Source: Ophiura sarsii (taxonomy: Eukaryota; Echinodermata; Ophiuroidea; Amphilepidida; Ophiuridae). From it: a stretch of DNA of 64,000 nucleotides. Positions within the stretch are counted from its first letter, which is position 1. Each line of letters opens with the position of its first letter. Below are positions 1 through 11,469 of this stretch, one piece after another. Under the pieces are notes generated by a model. That model was given only the letters and a program-made list of their open reading frames with translations, ran no database searches and was not told the origin of the DNA. Location of the stretch: the NCBI GenBank assembly GCA_035610835.1, contig CM069442.1, positions 57,019,950 to 57,083,949 of the forward strand, read 5' to 3'. The position numbers and the translations under genes were made by a program.

Positions 1-2355
1 TACGATTTTCCTCATCTTCATGAAATAAAACTTCAATTATGAAACTATGAAACAAGATCATACCTTTCATAGTTTGCCTGATTATGCAGTCAACGTAAAG
101 CAATGTTTAGTGATTTATACATATAAATCCAAACGCAAACCCACTGCTTCCCTACTCCACTCTTCAATCGGTAAATGACATTCCATTTAAACAACTATTT
201 TCAAAGGCACCTATTTTTTGAAAGAAGAATAATATTTACTTGTATATTATCGGGCAAAGGGCCACCGAAATAGAGAATCTATAGACAAGGGACTGTTTCA
301 TTTTATTTTCTGTTAACGAAAAATCAATTAATATGATCATATGAAAAATGTTTTCCGGACTTTATATCGTAATTATTTGTGATTTCAACGTTATATATAG
401 GGCCTATTGGTATAATCCAAAATTATTTGAAGGGAATACAATTCTTATTAAAATTGACTTAATGATTGACACACCATAATTGTTGACACTTGACTGTTTC
501 TATATCGTGTAAAATCAGATAAAACAGATCATATCAAATATGCTATCAGGTGAAATCATAGATGAATTTGTATACCGTAAAACCCTGTTGCGTTACAGGC
601 CATTATTTGTAAAAAATTGTACAAGATAGCCATCTATCTGTACGAGTAAGAGAATTGGACCAAACCCCCTCATCGATATTGACATAGTAAACACTGTAAA
701 GCGATAGTTTTAAGATTACAACAATATCAGCAATTCAAAACTTATAAAAGAAGGTTTTGAATGAATGGTTGAGATTCAAGAAATGCAACTTTGAAATTTG
801 TCACTCATAAGCTAATATTTGTATTACTCTTATCTTTATTCGGATTGGGTACACCTTTTAAGAATTTTCCCAATGCATTCATAAATCTGAGTCCGCATAA
901 AGTTGGTAATACGTAAAACGACAGTCATTTCGGTATGTTGTTTTTTGTATTCTCATCCTGATCTTGTCATAGTTTCCCTCTAAAATTCCTTATTATAGTG
1001 CGTGCTTGCCATTCGATTTTGAAACTCTATCTACTCCACAGACCTTACAAACCCGCACTTCGTTCAACACATGAATAAAATCCAAACCTATGGGTAAAGA
1101 TACAGTAGAAGAACACAATTTGTGAACCAATTGTGTTACTTTATTAAGTTTCTTAACCCTATGGCGTAAACCATAGCGATGACTGAAATGTATGCCACTA
1201 AAACTCGGGGAGGGCACTCAGATTTAAAGGTGTATGCGTGCACAAATATTGCCGGTAATAGGCGCTTTTCCAACCCTACTGTCCCTTAGGGCCCGTTTCA
1301 AAACACCAATGTTATAAACAGAGTTGTTTTATCCGGAATACAGTTAAAAGTGAGTCAGATGTCTAGATCATCGTGGTAGAAAAGAGTCAAAACACTAATT
1401 AAAACTTGAAAAAAGCACGTCTTCACATTTGGATAATACATTATCAAAGCTTCATTTGGTCCGCTTCATTATGAAAGCAAAAAAAACTCACTCTTTTGGT
1501 CATCCCTGTTAAAGACGTCATCCCTGTTAGAGACGTATATATGCCGAGCACAATCCTTGTTACTGTTCAATGTCGTTTTCGTCTCTGCGTTACAGGCGAT
1601 TTGTTTGAGTGCATTCACGCTGATGCCTACATTATTTATATATGAGTGGCTCCCATGTACCAAACCTGTTACAGGGTTGCTGTCAATCGCGATCTTTGCT
1701 GGGAGTGTAACAACACATCCGTGTCAGATTGTGTCAGTTAATAGTTTAAATCTCCCCACGGAGGAATGCGAAACGCGTATATGTTAGTTTACCAAAATCA
1801 TCTTCCCTTTTGAGTAAAACTTACGCAAAAAGCCATCAATAGCAGACCTATATAAAGACATATGAGATGGTGGGATCCTATTTCGTCGATAAGTAAGCAT
1901 TGAGTTGTGGAATGGGAATGACTCGATGACTTCATGGGTTCCTTACTTGCTCCTTGAACAAATGCAATATTTCATGTTTGCCTGTAAGACTTACAGGATG
2001 GATTCATAAATAATGTAGTTCGGTTTGTATAGAAAATGTGTAACGGTTGAACGTCAAGTTCTGAAAACCATAAACATGTTTGATAGTCCTTAACAATTGT
2101 TAAATTACTTCCACACCACCCCAACCCCGAACATTTGTTTGATTTTTTTGTTACTCACCGCAGTCTTTAATTGAGAAACAACCCGAGGTATTGAAATGTT
2201 TTGGATGAATACATGGGGTGTGTATGTAAAATGTGAGCGAAACACATGTGTTGTGTACAGAATGTCCCTAAAAAAGGGGTGCACATGTTCATCCAGCTTG
2301 TTGACCATGAGGTTCTAAAATTTGGTGTAAGATGTTTAGACATGGAACAATTAAA
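1..2355. other. No gene recognised; AT-rich DNA
   Basis: No frame here resembles a known protein, and the open frames are under 80 codons with no domain, splice context or family likeness. A short imperfect tandem duplication (catccctgtta followed by a/g-agacgt) lies near 1500-1533. Nothing else structured was found. Distant regulatory sequence or an old decayed repeat cannot be excluded by eye. Confidence 0.6.
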
Positions 2356-3152
2356 CACCCGGCTTTCTGATGCCGCTTATTTCATCTGATTCGGATTTGT
2401 CAATCCTGAGATATGCCCAATTACCTAGAGCTACCCAAAATCGATGTTGTGCCACTTTACAGTTTCAAAGGTTTACTCCTGACACACAACATCTACCTGT
2501 ACGATTTCCCTCACCAGTGTCATGCAAAATGAATAGGATTAAATAATAGAATTAGTGTCTGTGTATCCACACAGAACTGAATATAAAAATGTTTGTTACA
2601 TGATTCGAACCTTTTTAAGAGGTTTCACAAAATGTTCATTGGGCCTACATTTTCAAATCAATTTACATTAGAAGAGAGGGTTTTCATGGAAATTAAAATG
2701 TCATGCAACGAGAAGTCCAGCTGAAGTCATCAGATTTATTTCCCAAACACTCGCGTACCATCTAGGAATACACCTGCAAAGGAGTATCGGAAATACTTGG
2801 TAAATGGTACAAGCACCAATATCAATATGAAAGAACATTCTGGAAGACTAAGACATGATAAGTGGCAGGACACAGTAACCCCGACTGTATCACATTGATG
2901 ATGTTCGGCGTGCACTTTAGAGGAATCCCACAATAATTGCTCTTAGAAATCCCTTACCTTGTCTAAGGACAACATTTTAGTTTCATTTTGTTCCTCAGTC
3001 CATTATATGTTAGTATCGTTTTGACGCTCGTAATCAATATTCCTGTAAAAGTGGCACAACGTCGATTTTGAGTAGCTTTGATAAATTGGGTATATATCTC
3101 ATGATTGACAAAACCAAATAAGATGGAATAAACGGCATCTAAAAGCCAAGTG
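2356..3152. mobile_element. Inverted-repeat (MITE-like) element of about 800 bp
   Basis: The left arm (about 2356-2461) and the reverse complement of the right arm (about 3043-3152) align over roughly 105 bp. Shared blocks include GATGCCG, TTTGTCAATC, TGGCACAAC and ATCGATTTTG-like sequence. The ends read CACCCGG and, on the other strand, CACTTGG. The arms differ by scattered substitutions and small gaps, so the copy is old. The interior (2462-3042) has no convincing coding frame, which makes this a non-autonomous DNA element or fold-back repeat. I could not identify a clear target-site duplication, so the superfamily is not assigned. Confidence 0.7.
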
Positions 3153-3555
3153 TTTCTTCTTTTCGTGTGTGAATATTACACCAAACGCTAGAACTTCATG
3201 GTAAACAAGTTGCACAAACTTGTGCACTCTTTTGTTAAGGGACACCCTGTATTTACCACGCAGTTATCATAATGTAGTTTTACTTGCGTTTTATGATGTA
3301 CTTGTCGGGAGATACTTATGACTGCAATTGCATTTACAGGAGTATTGATTGATGAACCAACCTTCTGTTATATCAATACCAAAGAGCATTACCTTGGCCT
3401 TACAGTTTGGCCGTCAAAGCATACAAAAACGTAGAAGTTGCACATATTCCTAGGTACAGGGATACTCCAGTTAAAACTCCCTTGCGGAGTACTATGAAGG
3501 AAACCAAACCAAGAAACCAAGAAACCAAGAAACTGGCGTCAAAATCCAAAATAAG

Positions 3556-3860
3556 GGGGTGTAAGGTCAATAATTTTCGCACGGTCACAAAATTTAGCAC
3601 GGTCACAAAATTGCGCGCACATTTTCTTTCTTTCTTTCTTTCCCTTTCTTCCTTTCCCCTTTTTTTCTCCTTTTCCTTTTTCTTTTTTCCTCCCTTTTTC
3701 CTTTCTCTCTCTCTTTTCTTTCCCTTTCCCCCTTCTTTTCCTCTTTTCCCTTCCCCCATTTTTCTGGTGGGTAGGTTTGAATTTCCTGCTGAGCACCTTC
3801 AGGGGGGCACTGTGCCCCCCTGCCCCCCCCCCCCCCCCCCCCCGGCTGTTACGCCACTGG
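3556..3860. repeat. Degenerate dispersed repeat with polypyrimidine tract and C-run
   Basis: A duplicated motif (GCACGGTCACAAAATT, at about 3579 and 3597) leads into about 150 bp of nearly pure C/T sequence. A GGGGGGCACTGTGCCCCCC palindrome, a C-run of more than 20 bases and GCTGTTACGCCACTGG follow. Read on the minus strand the end becomes a tggcgtaaca...gggg start, the same layout as the repeat at 57669-57775. The long open frame across it (3407-3979 plus) is low-complexity Ser/Phe/Pro/Leu and is not taken as a gene. Probably an old non-autonomous mobile element; family not identified. Confidence 0.55.
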
Positions 3861-4181
3861 AGAAACCTATAATACCTGCACCTATGGATGAGTTGTCGCG
3901 GAGATCCAGGAAGCAGAAAACCACCTGCATATACGTACCATCAAAACAAAATTGCATCGGGCGCCTGTGTGTGCGTTAAAACGTTGCGTGAAAAATGTTG
4001 AATCTAGCCGCGCCGCCGTCCGCCTTCACGATGAAATCGAACAAAAATTCCAAATACCCCCAGATCACACAGTGACTACAGTCAATGTCCTTTAGTGGGC
4101 CTGTGGTGGCCGTGAGCGAGCATGACAAATAGTAACATTCAGACAATGTATCTAAAAATCCATAAAACTCGTACAGTCACA

Positions 4182-4275
4182 CAGCCAATTGTGTACTAAG
4201 CACTCAATAATGAATTCTAAGTCATACGACTACCAGCCAATTGTTTACTAAGCACTCAATAATGAATTCTAAATT
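4182..4275 (+). repeat. Two-copy tandem duplication, period about 52 bp
   Basis: The segment CAGCCAATTGTGTACTAAGC plus the following CACTCAATAATGAATTCTAA occurs at 4182 and again at about 4234 with one substitution. The 13 bases between copies differ. A simple local duplication with no evident function. Confidence 0.75.
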
Positions 4276-4366
4276 GACCTAGTTAATGAAGTTGGTATGT
4301 GGAAAGATATGTGCGGTGCATTCATTGAATGTTGGTCTAATTTTGACCTTCGTATGTCCTTTTCGT

Positions 4367-5293
4367 CAAAGGACCTCTATGGATTTGAATTGAAATCAGC
4401 CCAAGGGCTCCCAAAATGACACATGATTTTAAATTTAGTCATAATAAGTCAACAAAAAAGAGAGGTTAATCTGATACATAAACTTTGATAATATAATTAT
4501 ACAAAAAATAAATATACATAATTTTAAAAGTCAACAAATATCGCATTTTTTTTCTCCATAGAAGACAATGATAAATCATTTTTTTCTCTCTATAACAACC
4601 CTTTCCCTCGAGAAACCAACTAGTGAATTTTATAGAATATGTAAGACATTAGTATCTAAATATGTGCAAAGTGGCATGTTGGTTCTCGGGGGAGCATACA
4701 TTTTCAACGTTTTCTACTAAAATGGGGTTTCTTTTCTTAACAAAATTGCCAACATTCAGGCTGCATACATAATTTAAATTTTAAATTGGCCGGGGAAAAA
4801 AAACCTATCAATTGAATGGATGGCTCATTATGAAGAATGTTGCTTGTATTGTTGCTGTTTCAATTGGCGTGCATAGATGCACTAATCCAAGTCGTAGAAA
4901 CAGTATAGATACAGCCATAACGGCTGCCGGGTGGAGGACATGGATGATTATTGAGTAAGCAGATAACATGGATACTTGAATACTAAGCAATATTGGAGCT
5001 ATTAAACATACAACTTGTTATGGTTCTCTGGTTTAGGTCTAGTATGTTTGTAATCAAGTAGCCTTGCCCTATGAATCTTACTCCCCTAAATATGTTAGTT
5101 TTATGAGTTTTTAGACCATTTGCACTTTAAAGATTGTTTCAGACACTCTGAATGCCATTGAATACAAATACTGTTCAATACCAATATTTACTGATAGGCC
5201 TATGCTTCGGGCAGAATCATGTGAATTTATTTTAGAAAAGTTACAAACAGTCATCATGGGCTTATTCCCATTCAAATCCATAGAGGTCCTTTG
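4367..5293. mobile_element. Inverted-repeat element of 927 bp
   Basis: CAAAGGACCTCTATGGATTT plus GAAT at 4367-4390 is repeated as its reverse complement at 5270-5293, a 24-bp perfect terminal inverted repeat. The interior contains no credible coding frame. Its 4981-5165 part is similar to 50868-51035, inside the large composite element at 49898-53399, and also to the matching 59.97-60.07 kb region. This sequence has therefore been shared between different repeat contexts. No obvious target-site duplication was seen. Likely a non-autonomous DNA transposon; superfamily uncertain. Confidence 0.75.
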
Positions 5294-6942
5294 GTTATTT
5301 CTTGTTCAAATTTAACAAGCAGTATCTCAAAAGACCAACACCATGAACACAGGATGTACAAATTTGCCCACTCAATGTATAGAGAAACTCTTTGATATGT
5401 CTACGATCTTAGAAAAAATGTGTTTCCAACACTGACCCTAATTGCCGTGCTGTTTGTACCAAAACACGCACACTATTTGAGTCACATGAAACTAAGAACT
5501 TGTTCATTTTAGCCTGAAGAATCCCCTTTCTCATACCCCTCCCCTTCCCCACCAATCAAATTTATGTTTAGGATTTAACATCGATCGTGGGTAATATATA
5601 ATGGGGAATACTTTACATTACAGCTACCAAGTGTTTGAACAATATTTTCAAACATTGTAGCTAATCAAGCACACAAATTGTCTTGAAACCCGCTACAATG
5701 TGCTATTTTAACCACCTTGAAATATAAATTACCATATAGGCATAAATAGGCGTTATGAACCCAGACACGAAGAAATAGGTACATTGACATCGAACCCTTT
5801 CCGTGAGTCCATCACCGTCTGTCGCCTAACGATGGTGCAATGTATTCCTGTACACACTAATGCAGCCACCCCTGGGATAAATTCATTTAATGAAATATGC
5901 AGTAATGGAAATACCCACATGACTATCAACCGGGGTAGACGATCATGTGTATCGAAGCTCAATTCAAAATAGTGTGTGTACTCAACATAAATTATTATAT
6001 AGTAGTATTGCTTTTTTCCGTAATGTTTAAAAGGGATTAAAATTGAGAGACATGCTTTACAATGCTGAGGTATATGGTTCGAGTCCCACTAGGATCACTT
6101 TTCAACTGATTGATTTTCATATGTAAAAGTTAGGGTTAGAAATGTTATACAAAGTGAGTAGTTCCTATACCCATACAACCGCGGGAAAAATGTACATACT
6201 TTCTATTTCTTGGGTGCACAGTAATATTTGTCAGTGACTATTTGCAACGATGAGTTTGGTCTCAAATGATCCTCTATATTTGCCACCATTTCATTAATTA
6301 GTTTACGCATGACTGCGAAACATTATTAATGCACAGCTATTCATAGCACGCTTACGGTACAATTTGGTATAGAGATCCTTTCGACTGGCATCTGGTTCCA
6401 CAATGTGCCCATGCTGTCTACCCACGACAGAAGGACATTATTATGGCACACTTTCATCGAAATACACCTTCAGTTCGTTAAGCGTCAGAAGACATACATT
6501 CATGTTAAAAACACCGTGGAATCAGCCTCCAAAAGTATGAAAATCATATGACGAGAACTTGCTTCATTTGATTTTGTACAGTAAAGAGATAGGACAATTA
6601 ACGAAAACCTACCACAAGTATGGGACACATAGTTTTGCTTAATTTAAACAATTTAATAACACAAACATATCATTTCCCATATCCTGTTGACATTTTCAGT
6701 TATAGAAAGACATTAAATGATATCAATATTTAATTATTTGTTTGAAAATATGGAAATATCCTCAAAAATAGTTATTTTGCCCAATGTCGAAAACATGAAA
6801 GTGTCCCTTACTTCCTTATGTCATGGGTGGGCCAGCATGCTCCATTTAAAACTTCATTAACTGTGCATCCCGCCCTGTTCACGTAACAGTAACCAGTATA
6901 AACTAGTAAGGTGATAAATAGACTATCGATAAACTTATAGTA
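5294..6942. other. No gene recognised
   Basis: Unremarkable AT-rich sequence. A GGTTCGAGTCCC box resembling a pol III B box occurs near 6077, but no cloverleaf could be built around it. No coding frame is convincing. Confidence 0.55.
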
Positions 6943-9558
6943 TGGTCAACTCTCATGAAAATAGTGCAAATGAGATTTCAGAAGTTGAAGAAAAAAATTG
7001 TCTCCAATTTTATTTATTACACTATTTTTTAATAGTAGACATGTACTGGATACTAGATTTAAAATTTTGTGAACAACACTCATTGCATTTTTGTACAATA
7101 TAACTTTGAATTTATATTATAATATCACTTGTTTGCAGCTTTTGCTCCATGTTTATTACGTTATATACTTCCTATCAGCTCTAAATCAGAACGAGTTTAC
7201 AATCTGTGATGCCAAAAACACAAAATTATAGTTACGAAAGCATACTTCTACCAATTACAGCGAACAAAATGCAATGTAATTTTGTAAATTGCAAGTATTA
7301 TGAATTGTTTTTGGTCTTCACATCACTGTTTGAACCTCAGCTTTAAAACTAAAAAAATGCACGGTTTTCCAAAATGAATATCTTTGTGCAAAGTATAAAA
7401 TATATCTTTAATCGTATCTTTTTCCAAGCGTTATAATGTGTTTTTAAAAGTTAGCTCAGAAACAATAAATATTATGCTTTACCAAAAACGCTGGCATTGG
7501 TATTCGGACTTTATGGGGTGGGTAACGTAATAAACATATACAAACACATGTAAACAAATATATTCAACATCGACCAAGTCAGTTTATTTTGTACACAGAC
7601 ATATCTTGTAAATGGTATTTTAGTAAAAGTTAGGTTGCCTAAAGTCCACTAAAAGACAGTTCTATATATTGTCGACTTACTCTTTTGATGTAGGGTAAAT
7701 ATGGTGAATAACGTAATAAACATGGTCACTAAATCGACAGATGTAACATGGCACTTTACAGATATGTTGTTAGACCATGACATTATTACCTTTATGTAAA
7801 TTTTAATAGCACTAAATATTGAATAGCCTTTTATCTCCTAAAATTAGTAAGATGTTGATTTGTTTTATTTAAAATGATGGTAGTAGAATTGTTAATAAGA
7901 TTGTACTCTGATGACCTTTTTGTCTCCACTGTTGCATTTGGTTCTGCCGGTATCGCCATTGTTTTTTTGCACTGTGTGGCACATATTTCTGTATAATAAA
8001 GATAACAAAAACAAAACTAAGTTAATGACATATATTGCAGCTGTTTCAGCTAGGTATACCGTATTTATTCACACAATTATACGAATTGGTTTATTACGTT
8101 ATCCAATAGCCATATAACTATGCATCATTGAAGCATGCAAACAAATGAGATTGTGTCAGTATGTGAGACAATATGTATGTACACTAAGTTAACATTCATA
8201 AACACATAATAAATGTTGAATCACTATGAACAGGGTGCAATTATATTTATCAAATGATGGAAAGTTTATTACGTTGTCCATTATGAGGTGGTTTCAGTCC
8301 TCACATAGAATAGTCCACATATTACAATTATAACATTGGATACAATGTATGATACTCAAGTACATCAATCATGAAAGTTACTGAATTGACGCCAACATTG
8401 ACATGAGACTAGACAATGAGGTTGGTTACGTTATCCCGTTTATTACGTTATTGGCAACTGCAACAGTGCCTAATGCTGGCTTATAGCGTATATACAAAGC
8501 AATCAATGAAGATGTTAACGATACCTACTGCATTTCTTCACATTATTAACCCCATTCTGATATCATAGGTCCATTTTCAATGTGCTTAAGAGATCTATAA
8601 TGACTTCAACTGTCATTCAGCTTAATGTTCATATTACTTACAAGAAAAAATGAGGAATTCTTACCATTCGTCGTGGTTTTTTTGCATTGTACTTTCATCG
8701 AGTATCCCCCATGAATGCCTGCGAAAAGGGCCTGCCACGTATCTTTGTTTAATACAGTCGTAGAGAGCAGCTGTCTCTCTGTCGATTTATTCGACAACGT
8801 AATAAACGATAACGTAGTAAACGTTTTTCGTACTCAAAGTACCATGTAGACGATCTGGAAAGAGCTAGCGAGTGTTCCAAGTAACCACATAGTCTATGTA
8901 TATGTATCAAATTGGTTTTTAACCAAAAAGTGTGTTTTGATACATAGTTCGGGAGAAATCTCAACAACGTAATAAACATCCTTAACAAGGTCGCATGCTT
9001 TGCAGCATTTTGATTTCTTCTCAAGGTCAGACATGCTGCTATAGATTTTTGATAATATTATTTTCCAACACCCATGTTCTTTTAGATTCAGAATATGTAC
9101 ATTTAAATGTTTAAATGTTAATTTTGAACAATGTTGATCCTCAATATGTCGCAGGTAACGTAATAAACATCAACATCTCGGACAACATATATGAAACTGA
9201 AACAGGTAAACATCGCAAAAGATGTGCATTTTTTTTCTATCCATGGAATATCGCTATATGTTCCCTACAAATTATGACATATCTTGTAGAAAATGGTGCC
9301 CTATTTGTATTGTAATTAATAAAGGCAAAATATACATTTATGCTGCGGACATGGACATTTCGCTAATTTGGGGTATATAAGGGCATTTTTTTGAGTGAAA
9401 ACACGTTCAGAAGTATATCAAAGTATATAGATCCAAGTAGAAAACATCAATATCTATCTAGAAAAGAAGTTTTTCAAGCAAGAAAACATTGCATAACACA
9501 GAAATGGACCAAAGACATCAAAAAGTTCATTTTGCACTGTTTTCATGAGAGTTAACCG
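6943..9558. mobile_element. TA-flanked 2.6-kb non-autonomous element with internal AACGTAATAAAC motifs
   Basis: The left end (TGGTCAACTCTCATGAAAAT then AGTGCAAA, 6943-6970) matches the reverse complement of the right end (CGGTTAACTCTCATGAAAAC then AGTGCAAA, 9531-9558) at 25 of 28 positions. All three differences are transitions. A TA dinucleotide flanks each end (6941-6942, 9559-9560), as in Tc1/mariner-type insertion. No transposase frame exists inside. The interior holds ten near-identical copies of AACGTAATAAAC or its reverse complement: 7151, 7524, 7710, 8089, 8264, 8438, 8795, 8810, 8966 and 9157 (approximate starts). One variant reads AACGTAGTAAAC. Orientation is mixed: minus at the first, fourth, fifth and sixth, plus elsewhere. 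The motif was not noticed elsewhere in the window. The superfamily is inference from TA alone. Confidence 0.75.
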
Positions 9559-11095
9559 TATACATTTCAGTGTCTTGTGACTTAGACTGGTGGAACAACA
9601 AAGTCGATATGTCTACAATATTGTTGATGTGATTATTTCGTATTGGCAATAATCTTTCAAAAACAATACTCCCGTAGCGATAATACGATGAACGATCACG
9701 TAATTCATCTCAGATATTGACATACTTAACACCAATCGTAGTATTCAATATCTATATTAGACACCTGCACTAACGCCTTATCTACTGGGTTACGTCCCCT
9801 ACTCTTACAACATAACAGTTGCGGTATTTCGCGAAGTTATGTTGAAATCGCCTGTTGAGATAGTGAACGTAGAAGGATTAAGATTGATAATCTATTCACT
9901 TGTCTCATGTGACTATAATAGAATTAAGATGCATATCTTTCTCTACCGTAGGAAAGTATAACAATGTAATTTCATATTTATTTTTCATCAAAGTAAGGTT
10001 TACCATAGTGTTTTTAAACACTTGCAACCTTACGCGTACAAGTGCACGTTTCCTTTAAAACCGTATTAACTTTCGTTAATAGTAATGCGGATAACTGTCA
10101 ACTATTCATTCATTACATTAACAAATGGAAACAAATCGTTGGTTAAATATTAACACTAACTAAAAATTGATTGTATCTTCGATCTTAATTCAATCAAATT
10201 AAATATCTAAAGTGTGATGAATCTTCCTGTTATTCTTAAATCGTGTCTATTTATTCTCGATTGAATGAAAATGTTACGTAAATAGATTTGAAACCCAGCT
10301 GAATCACCTTGACGACCTTATAAACAAAACCCATTTCCTATTTGAACATCGCCATATTTTGGTACCCTTTGAAACATAAACATACTGCAATCGTTCATTT
10401 ACAATACATAGATTTCTATCATAGGTTAAACAAATGTCCCGAGGTAGTAATTGATATACTTTACACTTGGGAATTATTCTCGTGTATTGCATTTAAAGTT
10501 AGATTCACGATTATTAAGTTTGATCATGTACAATTCAAGAGGAGTAGTGGATTGATATTTCAAAACATAATCCGGATGATTTCAGGATGTGGTTAAAGAA
10601 ATGCCCCACAAAAGAAACTCAACACAAATAATGCTAGTGGTGTGTAGTTCCCATCATATCAGTGACATACTATAGGTAAAACTTGGTAAAACGGAAGATA
10701 AACCAGGATTTAGATTTTCGGTTTATATTGAAATTTAAAATGTAACACGTTTAAAATTTGTAATTATTTCATGGATTAATTAAACCAATATATGTGAAGT
10801 GCTGCGTTGTAAAAGCAAATCGTATCCAGTCTTGTACGAACGATTATTGTCACTTATTCGCGTTCTGTCTTTGGTAATAATTCGATATTTCCTTTACATT
10901 TCTCCTATATGTCCCCATCACTTTCGCGAGGAAGATTTTACCATACACACGGGCAAGGAAACACAGAGGACAAATAAATGCCATTGATCCAATCCAACAT
11001 CTTTATTTCCGGTTGTAGACATCATGAACGTAAACATCAAAAACTATTTAAATTTAGACTACCGCCGAGAAAAGACGGAAGATCGGATCATACAT
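9559..11095. other. No gene recognised
   Basis: AT-rich sequence without repeats or coding frames I can support. Short open frames at 10304-10596 lack family resemblance. Confidence 0.55.
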
Positions 11096-11171
11096 CGTCG
11101 CTGTTCTGGCATACTGGCACATCACAACAGAAATAAGTAAAGTGATGTGCCGGTATGTCAGAACAGCGACG
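11096..11171. other. Near-perfect hairpin, 30-nt arms and 16-nt loop
   Basis: CGTCGCTGTTCTGGCATACT plus GGCACATCAC (11096-11125) pairs with 11142-11171. Only two positions differ between the arms, and in the form seen both could pair as G-U on one strand. The loop is a 16-base A-rich sequence. The size fits either a pre-miRNA-like foldback or a tiny palindromic MITE. Nothing in the sequence decides between them, and I recognise no known miRNA. Confidence 0.6.
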
Positions 11172-11469
11172 ACATGTCATATGAGCGGGCCAAGCCACGC
11201 ATGCGCAGAAATAAAACCCAGCCAGTGCTGCTTTTAAACAGGATTAACTTGCCAATACATCTTTAATCCCCATAACTTTAACTATTAAAATATCAAATGA
11301 ATTTTGGATTCGAGTATTCTTGTGTGATTTACAACTTCTCAAGATTGTAAGTTTGTAATGATAACATTAACTTCAGTACATCCATTCATCTATACAGTCC
11401 AATCAGTCCAGAATTGATGTGTATTACTAAACATCGACTATAATTGTGTACTAGTCAAATATAATTCAC

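Noticed and set aside
3407..3979. 190-codon plus frame and 119-codon minus frame
   Set aside because: Driven by a C/T tract and a C-run; low-complexity Phe/Ser/Leu/Pro or Lys/Glu/Arg sequence inside a dispersed repeat.
6040..6110. Possible tRNA gene from GGTTCGAGTCCCAC
   Set aside because: A B box only; no A box at the right distance and no pairing arms.
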